From contig MJGA01000018.1 of the NCBI GenBank assembly GCA_001910725.1, positions 496,001 to 560,000 of the forward strand: 64,000 nucleotides of DNA. Reading direction: 5' to 3'. This DNA comes from Phanerodontia chrysosporium. Its lineage: Eukaryota; Basidiomycota; Agaricomycetes; Polyporales; Phanerochaetaceae. Made by a program: the position numbers and the translations under genes. The notes below the pieces were generated by a model that worked only from the letters and a program-made list of their open reading frames with translations, had not been told where the DNA came from and did no database searches. Numbering within the stretch: position 1 is the stretch's first letter; every line of letters starts with the position of its first letter. Shown piece by piece: positions 22,876 through 34,600 of the stretch.

Positions 22876-23234
22876 CAATTCTGTGTCTACTACTTCCGAG
22901 GTATTGCTTCACGCGATCCCGTGCCCACTATTGACATGCATCAGTCCCTCCTGAGTAGTGCTTCCCTGCTTCTTCTAGGATGTGAGGTCAGCTTTTCTTC
23001 GGACACTGCCCCGTTTCCCTTGTGCTTGGTCCCCTGCTTTCAAATGTTGTTCACATATCCGTCGTACTTACATACTGCGCTGTAACTGTTCATCGAATGT
23101 CCTTGACAGAGCAATGAATACACTCCGATGTCCGAAGGGTCAAACTAGGGAAGTGAGAGTGTCCGGGATATGTGATGCAGGATGAGGTGGTATAGGGTAT
23201 AGCATGTGCAGAAAGGCGGTCGCCTGTGGTGCTA

Positions 23235-24001
23235 TCATAGAAGCACGAATGCTCCGAGGCCGAGCACGGCCGCGAGCGACACTTGCAGGCCAAGAGTCTC
23301 GGCAGTGACACCTGCCGCACCGGATGATTGGTCGACGTTGCCGCTCTGGGATGGTGACGGCGCGGTCGATCTTGAGCTCGTGGAGGCGGATGACGACGCA
23401 GCTGAGGAGGAGGAGGCGGACGACGATAACGATGAGGATGCGCTCGACGCGCTGGATGAGGGCATTGGCGGGAACGACAGCGAGACACTCGGGCTCGCGA
23501 CGTTGCAGAATTGCTGCGCGAGGCCCTCGCTGTCCGACAACTGGTCGGCGCACTGCTGCGAGACGCAGCCCGTGAAGTCGTGCACGAAGGAGGTCGCGCT
23601 GTGGGGGGAGGGCGGTCAGCACCGCGCGTGTACGGCAGGTCCGGGCACGCACTTTCCGCAGAAGCAGTCGACGTCTGCGATGCTGTTGCAGCCGACCTGC
23701 GAGATGGAGAGGTCGAGGCAGTTGGACACTGTGCGGGGACGCCGTCAGGCACATGAGGTCCCGGCGCGGGGAGGCACGCACCGCAGGGCGAGTATCCGCT
23801 CAGACTCGGGAGCTGCGCCGAGCTCGTGGGCGTCGCACTCGAGGTGGACGCATTCGCGGAGAGGCTGCTGGCCGCGGTGAGGGACGCAGTGGACGTCACG
23901 GATGCGCTGCCGCTCGTGGACGCCGACGACGTGTGCGACTGGGCGAGGGCGGCGGAGGTTGCCCAGCAGAGGACGAGGAGGGGAAGCGGGAGGAGCTGCA
24001 T
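23235..24001 (-). CDS. CFEM-domain, probably GPI-anchored cell-surface protein
   Basis: Starts MQLLPLPLLVLCWATSAALA at 24001, a clear signal peptide, followed by a Ser/Thr-rich spacer. Removing two short introns (near 23720-23780 and 23590-23650) gives a CFEM domain with eight cysteines in the expected order: SPC, SNC, VGC, VDC, FC, TGC, QQC and QFC. The blocks are SNCLDLSISQVGCNSIADVD and DFTGCVSQQCADQLSDSEGL. A second long serine-rich stretch follows (over 30 Ser within ~50 residues, likely O-mannosylated). The C-terminus is hydrophobic (LQVSLAAVLGLGAFVLL) and preceded by small residues, as needed for GPI attachment. CFEM proteins are fungal surface proteins, some of which bind haem; a haem role here is inference. 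Convergent with pinin. Confidence 0.88.
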
Positions 24002-25490
24002 CGTTGCTGCGGCGCGTCGCAAGGCGCTGGGTGGGATGTGCGGGGCGAGACGAAAGAGAGCGGACAGTCCTGAGCTGTGTCGAGCGCGCTGCAGAACCAC
24101 GGACGACCGAATCAGGGAGGGTGTGTAGATGGTCGAGGCCAACAAGCAAAACCGCTGCGGCCAACTGCAGCACTGTGCGATCATCAAAGCGCCCGTAGCC
24201 GCTGTTGTCTGATGGCGGCCAGCTACACTCAGAGCGCCACGACGCTCACGTCAAGGGAGCTGTGCCAGGTGCGAAAGGTGCAGCCAAACGTTGACATCCA
24301 ATGCCAGATGGGAGATGTGGCGACACCTCTCCTGAGATATTGATGGTAGAATTGGCAGTATCACAACCCGGCAACGCTGCAAAGAGCGCACTCCAGCATC
24401 TCGCCATGTGGGGGCATCAATATTCTTTGCAGTGGTCCTCGAACGTCCTATCTGTCACCCGGTCTTCGCAAAGGAGTGACCACACACGACGGACTTTACG
24501 GTCGCGACGCGCGTGCGTTCACACCTTGGTCAATGTCTTCAGCCGACAGCCTGGCGCATCAGAGCGCATCAGACGGCGGGGTTCCGGCCCGGATGAACCA
24601 GCCGCGTTATACGTCTTCGCTCCAAAGCGCGCTCCCTGTGAGTCTCGTCAGAAATATCGCTTTGGCAAGACACTGAGAATGATGCGTTTCGTTCATATCA
24701 ATCCTCAGGTGACTGTTCGAACCATGCCCCTTGAGGCCACCACCGCCTTCGTCCTCGCTCTAGCCGTCTCTGAAAGAGTCTAACCTACGCTCCCAGCGCG
24801 CTCAAACGGGAGCCATTCGTCATCGTATCTGACTCGGAATGTACGCTCTTTGCCACAAGCTCTCAATATTCAGTACAGAAACCAGACGTTCTGATGTCGG
24901 CTGGGTCTCTCAGCGCTCCAGATCATTCACGCATGCACACGCCGGGCGCAATGACGATGTGATCTATACCTCCATGCCACAAGAAATCTCCTCCGAAGAT
25001 CCTGCGATGTATACTGCTTGCTCTTCCGCTCGTCGTTTTCGAGTCACCTTCGAGGAGCTGGTGCATACTAGACGTATCATGGACAATCCTCCATCCACAC
25101 TCTCACAACGGGAGCCCATGTTCCCTACAATCAGCACAGCCCAAAGAAATAACTCTAGCCCGGACCCGACCTCCGCGGCCAAGGATGCGTCTAGGAGCCG
25201 CCGAATCACTGACATCGACCAGCCTCTAGCGTGTCCTGCTCCCCTGTTGTGACGACGCCCTGACGATGCCGCGCGGAGACACCTCGCGCAGCCCGCACGC
25301 TTACGTACCGGGCAGTAGGCTTATCCTGAAATGTCCAGCTGCACGACCAGGGTGCCTAGGGCCGCTGCACACGCTCGTGCGACCGGGCGGCCTTGCGCAC
25401 AAGATATAACGCTGCGCTCGCCCCGCGCGCGTTCCGCCCCGCTGCTTGCACTGCTTGCACTGCTGCACCCGCACCCGCACCGCTCCACAC
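24002..25490. other. Intergenic region
   Basis: About 1.5 kb between the CFEM start and the epimerase start. Frames such as 24839-25252 (+, 137 codons) have no domain, no signal peptide and mixed codon use, so I do not call them. The last 100 bases contain the epimerase promoter. Confidence 0.4.
25404..25409 (+). promoter_or_regulatory. TATA-like box of the epimerase gene
   Basis: ATATAA (context CAAGATATAACGC), 82-87 nt upstream of the ATG at 25491. Confidence 0.45.
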
Positions 25491-26921
25491 ATGCCCAAGA
25501 CGATCTTCTACCTCGGCGCGACCGGGTTTCTCTCCGGGGACGTCCTGCCGCTGCTCGCGCGCGACTTCCCCGACGACACTGTGCGTGCGCTCGTGCGCAA
25601 TCCGACGGCGGAGCGTGTCGCGAAGCTGCAGGCGCTCCACCCGCGCCTCGTCGTCGTCGCGGGCGACCTGAACGACGCGCCCGTCATCGTCGAGGAGGCG
25701 TCAAAGGCGGACATCGTGATCAACTCGGCGAGCTCGGACCACTGGCCGAGCGTGCGCGGTGCGTGGCAGGTGTCGCACGCGGTGGAGACGCGGGTGGACT
25801 GACGCGGACGCGCGACGTTAGCGACGCTGGAGGGCCTCGAGAAGAATGCGGCGGCGCGGCCAGGCGACCCCCCGCTGTACCTGCACGTGTCCGGCTGTGG
25901 CATCATCAGCGACAATATCCGTGGCGAGAAGGCTGAGAACCCCAAGTTCTGGACTGATATCGGGCTGAGCCTAGACGAGTATGTCCTCGCCTCCCCGACG
26001 CGCGCAACGTCGTGCTCACCCGCGTACCTGCTAGCTGCCCGCCAACGAACACCCATCTCGAGTCTGACAAACCCGTGCGTGTGAAACCAGGCTCTTCTGT
26101 GTCGTAATCCTAATTCTGCCCGCAGATCGTCGCGGCGGCGACGCGCAAGGAGAACCCCATCCGCTCGATCATCGTGTACCCGGGCCAGATCTACGGCGTC
26201 GGCAACGGTGCGCGCACTTCTCGTGTTCGCAGAGGCGCGTCGCAGGCACTGAAATTGTGTTGGCGACAGGCGTGCAGAAGACAACGCTGTGGCTCCGCAT
26301 CTTCATGGACTACGCGAAGCGCGTCGGGTACGCGGGGACGTGGGGCGCGGGCCACAACGCGCAGAACACGATCCACGTGCGCGACCTCGCGGAGGCGATC
26401 CTCCTCGTCCTGCGCGCCGCGCGCGAGGGCCGCGCCGACGAGGGCGCAGACGGGCTCTGTGAGTCGCGGCCGCCGCCGCTCGCGTGTGCGCACGGGTGCT
26501 GATGCGGCTCCGACAGATTTTGCGGTGACGCCGACGATCCTGTCGTATGGCGAGTGGACGCGCGCGATGGGCGACGTAAGTCCGCGCAGTTCGTGATGTG
26601 CCGCTCGCGCGCCCTGACGACCGCCGCGCAGTATCTCTCCAGCAAGGGCGTCGTGAAGGAGCCCGGATCGAAGCCGATGCCAGACGAGATCGTCGAGCCC
26701 CTGGGGCACTGTACGTTTGCACCTCTTCTCACCTTCGCTTGCTGAGATGCCTTGCAGACGGCTGGTCCCTGTTGGGCGGGAACATGTTCGCGAAGGCGGA
26801 TCGACTCGCGCGCATGGGCTGGAAGGCGGTTGAGAGCGAGAAGGTGTCGCTGATGGAAGTGCTCCCCGCCATGATCGACGCTGCGCTGGAGGACGACCGG
26901 CCGTACGTGCACATTTCGTAG
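25491..26921 (+). CDS. NAD(P)-dependent epimerase/dehydratase-like (extended SDR) protein
   Basis: A Rossmann-fold oxidoreductase-like protein. The ATG at 25491 gives MPKTIFYLGATGFLSGDVLP, with the dinucleotide-binding GATGFLSG turn at residues 9-16. It continues DDTVRALVRNPTAERVAKL and DIVINSASSDHWPSV. After introns the exons read LYLHVSGCGIISDNIRGEKA, then IRSIIVYPGQIYGVGNG (the YPGxIYG strand of this group), TLWLRIFMDYAKRVGYAGTW, NTIHVRDLAEAILLVLRAA, YGEWTRAMGD and GWSLLGGNMFAKADRLARMG, ending at TAG 26919-26921. At least six introns of 50-80 nt. The substrate is unknown; relatives act on sugar nucleotides or serve as NmrA-like redox sensors. A contiguous Ser-Tyr-Lys triad is not obvious to me, so catalytic competence is unproven. 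Confidence 0.85.
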
Positions 26922-28376
26922 GCACGTCGAGGTATGCCCTCAGGTCGCAACTCCGGGCGTGCCATGACTGCAGGGCTAGCAGGGCGCCTGAGCTTGTTGG
27001 TGCCTCGCGAACCGAGTCCCTGGCTACTTACGTCTTGAATCAGTAGTAATTGTATGTCTAACGAATGCGCAGATGCTCGAATCGTCTAACAATGTAGACA
27101 ACGAGAGGAGGCGGGCGAGCTCTGGGACGCGGTCCAAAAAACTATTATAGAGTCACGGCCGCCATATGGCCACTGCTCGCTGGGGGCTACTTCCGCATAC
27201 GATATAGAACGGTGCTGCATACGGCATAGCGCTCGCCATGGGTGTAAGCTAGGTCGCCCGTGGAGGCGAATTTCTATGGTGCACGGTGCTCCGAGGTCTG
27301 ACGCTCCTCCGTCGGTGGACGCTTCTGATAACGCTTTATCGCATCGATCTGCCCCTACGCCCTTTCTGAACACGCTCAAACTCTCCTGCAGGCATCTTCC
27401 CACCCGCGCCCAAGCAACATATGCATTACCCAGTCTCCCGTACAGCGGTCTGAGATTCGTCTGAGAGCCACAGAGTTCCAAAGCCCGGAGATGCTGGCGC
27501 TGCCATGATGCCATCAACCGGTTCGCGGAAGCAATTTGGACTTTTCGACCTGAGCCTCTTCGGCAGCCCGATATCAGCAAGGGAGCGGGAACGTCCCGCA
27601 CGGGGCTAGCGAACAGCGCCCCTTTGGAATTTGTAGTGCTGCATCAACTGCGCCCGCCTGCGTTCACGAGCAGAAACTGGGGCCCTGCGGGGAGGTGCGT
27701 GCAGCGTGTGGCGGGCAGCGGCGTCTTCGCAGTGTGGTGCACGCGCGGGTCACCCGACCGTGCCCCGCAGGAATCCCAGGCTAGCGTCGCGACGGGGCAC
27801 TAAACAACGCGCCGGCGTGCGCCCCCAGGGCGAGCCCGATGCGGCATGGCGACGTCGCTGGTGCAGCCCACGTCAAATATGCGATTCTATTACGGTGCAC
27901 GCTTGGGAGCCCAAGTGCCATCCGACCTCGGTGCCTAGCGCACTTGGGCAGTCGCGCGACAGCGGCTCCCGTGCGGCGTCGCCAACAGCGTTGCTGAACG
28001 CGCGCGGGGCTCACGACGGTCGGCGCGGGCTCGTCGCTGCCTGCGCCTCTGGGTGTGCAGGGGGCACTGCGCGCGACGGCGTCCGAGTTGAGGAGCCTCG
28101 GCGGCGGCCCCTTGGGGCAGGCCCATGCACCGATGCGGCGGTGCGGGAGAGACCCTGACGCCGCGTGGCCAATAGGAGCATCGCCGTCACGGTCGTCGGC
28201 TAACGGGCAGGGCCCCCAGCAGGCGCGCAGGTGCTAGGGACGCTCTGATGTCCTATGAAATCGTGCAAGGCCCCGTTGACATGTATTCACCTTCGTCCCT
28301 GCTCCGTCCCATATATTGGTGTCGCCCAACTCGACCCACCCGCTTATCCTGCCCCGGTGGACTCTGATACCGCAAG
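26922..28376. other. Intergenic region with a GC-rich block
   Basis: About 1.45 kb. From about 27640 to 28240 the DNA is very GC-rich and open in several frames on both strands without a recognisable domain, which I attribute to composition. A TATATT at 28312-28317 serves the next gene (ATG 28377). Confidence 0.4.
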
Positions 28377-30011
28377 ATGGGCGAGTACGACTTGAGTCTC
28401 GGTGAGCACCCACCCCCTGCTTGCCCCTGGCGCTCGCTGAACGTCCGCCCCAGGTACCCTCTTTGTGGGCATCATCTGTAAGCACAATCTCGCCCAGCCT
28501 CCTCGAGCCGTCGAGTGCTCATCCAGGCTGTGCACAGTCAACACGTTCCTGTTTGGACTGGTCACCTTCCAGTTCCTGGCATACAAGCGGAGGAGTAAGT
28601 GTTTGATGACCCCCTTAGCTTACTTGACGTTGACAAGTCTTCAGAGTTCAATGATCCTCTTCCACTGAAGTAAGCCTTGACAATGTCTTCGTCTTATCTA
28701 TCGACTTACCCAACCAATAGGTTGATGGTCCTCTTCCTGTTCTTGCTAGACACAGTGCATAGCATAGCGTAAGTCGCACTTCGCTCGAGCGTTGTGCATG
28801 CTGACTGAGTGCGCACAGGTGCATCTGGATGGCGTACTATTACTGGTAAGCGTCGTCTCACCAGTGAAACGAAGCATCAGCTCACCAATGGCCCGACTAT
28901 TAGCGTGACAGGATACGGCAAGCCGGAGACACTTGGAGGTATGTCACATCAGGGTCTTACCACAGAAACAATCATGAAGGATATTATTAGTTGCAATTTG
29001 GCCTTACACGCTGACCCCGATTGCCACCGGCTGGGCCTCGATGGTAACCCAGATCTTCCTGGGCTGGCGGTCAGTTCATGATAGATTCCAATGTTGGTCA
29101 CCCCGACTCACGCATCGCGTTTAGTGTGTATCGGTTCACCAACAATCGATACCTCTATGGCCTGATCATTGGCCTGGCCATTCCATCTTGCGCCCTCGGC
29201 ATGACATGTGGCATCAAGGCCTGGATCATTAAGGAGTACGTCCCGATCTCTCGATATTCGCCTGGACCTCGGCTGATTAGCAACATCAGGTCCGCAAAGC
29301 TCTCCGTTCTGACGAACCTGGTCACCGCGTGGCTCGTCCTCCAGGTCGGCGTTGACGTCCTTGTCACCGGTGAGCTTGACGTATGCGCCTTGCAAGTGTG
29401 ATGGCTGACGGTGGACGCAGCGACTCTCGGCGCCATCCTGGCTCGCTCCAAGACGGGGTTCCACAAGACGGACACGGTGGTCAACCGGCTCATCCGCGGT
29501 GCTATCCAGACTGGTCTCTTTGCCGGCATCTTCTCGCTTGGCGACCTGATCACGTTCTCGCGCTGGCCCAACACGAACTTCTACGGCATGTTCGCTATCC
29601 CCATCGGACGCATCTATACGAATGTCAGTCCTTTCGTCAAGGCACCACAATCCGAGCTAACCTCTCTCATCTGCAGACCCTTCTGGACACGCTTATCAGC
29701 CGAAACGAGCTCCGCGCGCAGCTGCAGGGAACGGTGGACATTGACAGTGCTGTAAAACTCTTGCTTGGTTTGTACTAGTAGTGATGACTGACGCCACACG
29801 TGTTTCCTCATGAATGCAGAGACAAGCTCCTAGCCTGCTGCAGTGGGCGCGCAACGGCGCGACCGCGGGAACGAGCACGACACAAGCGACGTCGACGAAC
29901 ATCGCGCTGTCTGAGATTTCCGTGCAGAAGGACGTCGTCGTGTTCGGCGACCGCGAGTCGATGCCCGAGGTCCAGGACTCTAAGCACCACATTGCGTCCA
30001 TTACTGGTTGA
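28377..30011 (+). CDS. DUF6534-type seven-transmembrane protein
   Basis: A member of the large Agaricomycete family of receptor-like membrane proteins with a DUF6534 C-terminal part. Start MGEYDLSL at 28377, followed by several very short exons: GTLFVGIIFNTFLFGLVTFQ (TM1), KFNDPLPLKLMVLFLFLLDT (TM2), a Trp/Tyr-rich stretch, then ATGWASMVTQIFLG (TM3), YGLIIGLAIPSCALGMTCGI (TM4), LSVLTNLVTAWLVLQVGVDV (TM5), RGAIQTGLFAGIFSLGDLIT (TM6) and NFYGMFAIPIGRIYTNTLLD (TM7). The DUF6534 signature LISRNELR follows. The cytosolic tail is Ser/Thr-rich and ends at TGA 30009-30011. About eight introns. Function is unknown; the topology resembles but does not prove a signalling receptor. Confidence 0.88.
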
Positions 30012-30697
30012 GGACATCGTGCCGCGAGGCTTTGCGTTTCCTGGTCCGCCACATTGGGTTTTCTTGTGCCTGTCTTGCCGGGGGCTTGCCCTGGTGGCTG
30101 TAATTACTGTATCCGCAGATTATGCCGTTCGTTTTGACGTACACGCTCGTGCAATAAACTCTCGTTTGTGCATGCGACGCCTGGCGGGCACGGTGTGTTG
30201 TTGGGCGGGGCCTGGGTTGGGCCTCGGTCTGCTTCCGCGGCGTCGGTGGCAACCCGGAGTCGGGCGTCGGTGGATGCCGGGGATCGACGGCCCTGGCGCC
30301 AAAAGGGATCAGTCGCCGACGAAGCGTCTAGACCGCGTCGGCGACCGTCCACCCTCGTTGGCGCCTGGTTACCGCCCGCTTCCCCAGCATCTCTCTGCTC
30401 GACGTCCATGTCTGCTCGCCCAGCGTGCCTCCAGCACAGGTACGCACTCCTGCTGCATACAGCCCATCCCGACCGCGCTCACGCCTGCGCCCGCGCCGCC
30501 CCGCACAGGCCCACTTGCTAGTCCCGCGACCCAGAGAATCCCCCGCGAACACCCACCCACCGGATCGACATATACTCCCGCGGCGTCGCTACGTCTGCGC
30601 AGCCTCGAGATCAGACTTGGAGCAGGTATGCAGCCCATCCGCGCCACGCCTCGCACCCCGCACGCACTCACGGGCCCGGAAATAGCAGTCTTAAACC
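30012..30697. other. Intergenic / promoter of the single-pass protein gene
   Basis: GC-rich in the middle. A CATATACTCC element at 30569-30578 may be the core promoter of the gene starting at 30698. No separate gene is evident. Confidence 0.4.
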
Positions 30698-31252
30698 ATG
30701 TCCGACTCAGCATCCGCGACCGCGGCCGCCGTCGGCGCGACCATCGCCGTCGTGCTCACGCTGCTCATCGGCGGATTCGTGTTCCTCTACGTCCGCCGCA
30801 GAAAGGAGGAGTCAGAGGCGGTCGAGCCCGAGAGCGCAGGGCGCCGTAGCCAGGTGCTGGACAGGTTCCATCCGGCCTCGAAGGTCACGCCGTTTGCAGC
30901 CGAGGGCGAAGCTCCGCGATTCAGTGCGTCGGCACCATTATGTCTTCGTCTTTGTGGCGCGCTGACCGTATTTCCAGCGCATATACCGGGTGAAGCGATG
31001 CGTGTCGCCCGTCGGCGGTCAGACGGAGGCTGGGAGTTTTCGGAGCCGCTGTCCATAAGCCCGCCGCCGTTTGCGCATGATAGATCAGTGTGCCCCTCGC
31101 CGACGACCTCCATTGCTACCACGACGATGTTCAGCAGGAAGGAGAAGTACTATGCGGGTGACGCGACGACGCGTGGATACCTTGAGATGGACCCCGAGGG
31201 CGTCCCGCCACCCGCGTACACCCCAAGCGAGAGCCATTTCCCTTCCCGCTGA
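30698..31252 (+). CDS. Small single-pass membrane protein with a PPxY motif
   Basis: Starts MSDSASATAAAVGATIAVVL at 30698. One transmembrane helix (about residues 10-31, ending GGFVFLYV) is followed by a basic stop-transfer RRRKEE, giving an N-out, C-in topology without a classical cleaved signal. One intron (GTGCGT...TTCCAG, about 30926-30976) joins EGEAPRF to HIPGEAMRVARRRSDGG. The cytosolic tail of about 110 residues is disordered and Ser/Pro-rich, with VPPPAYTPSE near the end; PPAY is a PPxY motif, the ligand of WW domains such as those of Rsp5/Nedd4 ubiquitin ligases. Stop TGA 31250-31252. The architecture resembles mid-sensor or adaptor proteins, but I do not recognise a named family. 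Confidence 0.65.
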   Translation: MSDSASATAAAVGATIAVVLTLLIGGFVFLYVRRRKEESEAVEPESAGRRSQVLDRFHPASKVTPFAAEGEAPRFSASAPLCLRLCGALTVFPAHIPGEAMRVARRRSDGGWEFSEPLSISPPPFAHDRSVCPSPTTSIATTTMFSRKEKYYAGDATTRGYLEMDPEGVPPPAYTPSESHFPSR

Positions 31253-31655
31253 CGTCCGTCGACGTACCGTGCATCTTTGTCTCCATGCTTTGCTTCCCTG
31301 GGCCGTTCAAGGACTGTTCAGCGGTGTTTATTGCTATCGCTAATGCTGTGGATTATCTTCTCATCTCTCGTACATCCTTCTAATGTTATGGCTTCAAGAA
31401 TACTAGTCACAAGAGGTGTAAAATACTTTGCGTCGAAGGACGAACTGAGGACGGGGCAATTGCTGTGCGCCTATCTACCCCGGAGCGCCTGCGCGGGACG
31501 GGTGAGATTAGATAAGATCAAGCGCTTCGTGCGATCACACTTCACAAACATTTTCCTGCCGCGCAAGAGAGCTTGTCCTCGACCACTGGTCTCGTTCGCT
31601 GCAGGCAGCTCGCACACCCCTCCACTCATTCTACAACGCGGCCGCACCCGACGCC
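31253..31655. other. Intergenic region upstream of UTP20
   Basis: About 400 bp, comparatively AT-rich. It holds no convincing gene and no clear TATA box near the UTP20 start. Confidence 0.45.
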
Positions 31656-34600
31656 ATGCTCGAAGATCTAGCGGACAGGAACGATGTCATGGACGTCGAC
31701 GTCGCCGAACGTCCTGCGAAGCGATTCAAGGTGCGTCTTCCGGCGCATGTGCGGGTAAGGTGCAAGCACTGACCCCCACCGTCCCGCACCCTACAGCACC
31801 AGTCGCACAAAGAAACGCTGAAGCAGGTGCATGTTACGCCTGCAATTGCGCGCGAGCATTTTGACCATGACATCGACGTACGTTTCGCGTCCCCTCTTGT
31901 GTGAGATGCATTGTGCGGAATGATGCCTTGGCATGCAGGACAACGATTCACATTTCCACCAATCCTTGGGCGAGTGGCGGGAGCTAAACCTCACACCTGC
32001 GTTCCTCGAGTTTGCAAACAAGTCAGAGGCCCTCGCGGCGTCGCTGGCGCTGCTCGTGCACCATCACAAGGAGGTCATAGAGCTATGGTTGGAGGCGATG
32101 GACAAGGCGGACGAGGAGGCGTTGAAGCCGCTGCTTGAGTGCGTCAATCCTGCTGATATGCTGTTGCTCATTATTAATGCTCCCCCAGCCTTCTGCAGAA
32201 GCTGTCGCACGACCTCCGCACGACCATCGCTCCGCTCTACCGCACCGTCCTCGACCGCCTGCGCATGCTCCTGCCGCGCACGCTCGCCGCCGAGGTGCTG
32301 AAGCAGCTTCTCGACACGTTCTCTGTGCTGTTCAAGTATGTCGCCATTCCCGCGAATGCTGTAGAAGAGACGTGGGCTGCGTTCGCAGAGATTCTGCCCA
32401 AGTGCGATCCCGAGGTCCAGAGGGTCGTGGCCGAGCTGTGGGGCACGACAATACGGAGGCTCAAGGCGGCTGGACGCGAGCAACTCGCTTTGTCTATCGT
32501 GACAACTGCTAGTGCGGATGTCAGCTCCTGGGTGTTCGTCTCGGCTTGCAAGGCAAGTTTGGTAGTCCTTTTCTGCTTCGTGACGCGTCTGACCCCTTGA
32601 TAGTCTGTCTCGCAGACCCTCCATACGAGCACGCCGACTATTTTTGCCCCTCTGCTACGCCATTATCTCGCTTGCGACGCCCTAGAAGTACCATTTACCG
32701 TCCTTCGGCGGCTCCTCACCGCGCTTGCGCACCACTGCAAATCGGCGGAACAGTTCGCACCTCTGTCTGACCTCCTGACCGAACAGCTTACCGTTGCCCC
32801 GAAGGAGGACACTGAGCAGCTCCGCAGGCTCTTGGAGGTCGTGACCGTACCATGCTCCGTCCGCCAAGGCTCGCGCATGTCCGCGAAACACCTAGCAACG
32901 CTGCTCTCACAGTGCGAGACTCTTCCTCTCTCGGACCTCCTGCACGACGCTCTGCTTAAGTTCACTACGGCGTGCCTCACCGCCGGCGATATGGCGCTCT
33001 GGATGGGTCCCGGGCGCAAGGTTTTCGTGCGCGTCTGGGAACGGCCTGTGCTCGCGCTGGAGCTGTGTGCCGTGTTGTCTGATCTGAACTGGGGCGGCTG
33101 GAAGCTGCTTGCATTCCCGCAGGTCGTGAAGTTCGTACCGGAGCTGCTGGACGCACATACCGAGAAGGCTCTCGAGCTCCTCAGCACCCTGCAGGAAGCG
33201 AGGCGGCTCCAGGTTGAGGCGCCGTGGAAGCAGAAGCTACAGGCGTGGTTCACTGGACGACTGTCGAATTGGACTGGGACAAACGAACAGGTAGGAACGT
33301 TGGAAAGAGGTCGTGATGCACGCTGACCTATATCCGAACAGGCCCTGATTTTGCACCACGCCGTCGCCCTTTCTGATCTGCTCCCTTCATTGGGCTCGCT
33401 TCTTGTCGGCATTGCAGATGCCACACTGGCCTCAGAGAACCCTCAGAGCGAGTACGCGGAGCAGGAGACGAACTCATCGTGGGTCCTCGGCTCCTGCCTG
33501 GCTTGTCTGGCACGCCGGAACTCGACCGAATGGCGGAATCAAGTCGACCTCACCGCCTGGACGACGACGATCGTGAGCAAGTGGCACTGGTCGGGCTATG
33601 CGCTAGACAGCCTCGTCTCGATCATCAACGCCACGCAGAGCACCGTCCAGCCGATCGCCTTCGAGACGCTATACGCTCACCTGCGGCCGTCACTGCTCTC
33701 GCATTCGCGCCTGCTCCGGCTCGCGGTGCTGCGCCTGCTGAACTCGCGCGTCGTCGACATGGGCGCGTCCGCAGAGGTGCTCAAGAAGTGCCTGCAGGCA
33801 GAGGAGGTCAGCGTCGACGTACAGGGCGTGCGCGAGCGCGTGATGCGCATCGGCCGCATGAACCACATCCTCAAGGACGGCGACGCCGTCGGCGCCGAGA
33901 TCGTCGTGCGGTGGCTGATAGGTGCGTTCTCGTTCCTCGGGCTGTATTCCGCGCCGTGTCTGTGTACTGACGACACCGTATAGCTCAGCTGAAGGTCAAC
34001 CTTCGCCCGCTGTGGACTCCCACCGCTGAGGCGCTTGCCACGATTGCGGAACGGTTCGGTGATCTGACATGGGGCCTACTATTTGACCAGTTGAAGGCCG
34101 CGTCTCTCAATGAGCTATCGGAGGCTGCGCCTGACTGGATGTCTGTCGAGGATAACGACTATGACACTGTCTCAGAGCAGGAGCGGTCATGGAGGGATCC
34201 CAGTGCACACAAGCTTCGGTTCAGTGTAGGCAAGCGTCTGCACGGTAACGCTGCTCGTGTTGCTATTGTCAAGGTATGTCATTGATAAGCTCCTCGGATA
34301 TGGTTGCTAACGATGTCATAGGCCCAAGTTGTAGCGGAGCGTTTCGACCAAACCAGCTATGAGGTTCAGCTCCTGAATGCACTTGGTTCTTGCTCTGCCC
34401 TGGCCGAGAAGCACAATAAGGACTTAATCCCCCACTTCCTTTCCCTTGCGCCGTCGGATGCGCCAACTAAGCTTGCCCGACACAAGCTGAACGCCTGGCT
34501 CACCCTTTTCTCCAAGTTCGCCAACCCGAAGGCGCTCCGCTCGACCGAGGAGCTGCGCAGCATGTACACCATCCTCCTCTCGCACCCAGACCGACAACTG

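Noticed and set aside
24839..25252. 137-codon + strand frame between the CFEM and epimerase genes
   Set aside because: No domain, signal or membrane segment, and no splice partner; could not be supported.
27640..28240. Possible gene in a GC-rich block (150-codon + frame and several minus frames)
   Set aside because: No motif, no consistent splice sites and equal openness on both strands.
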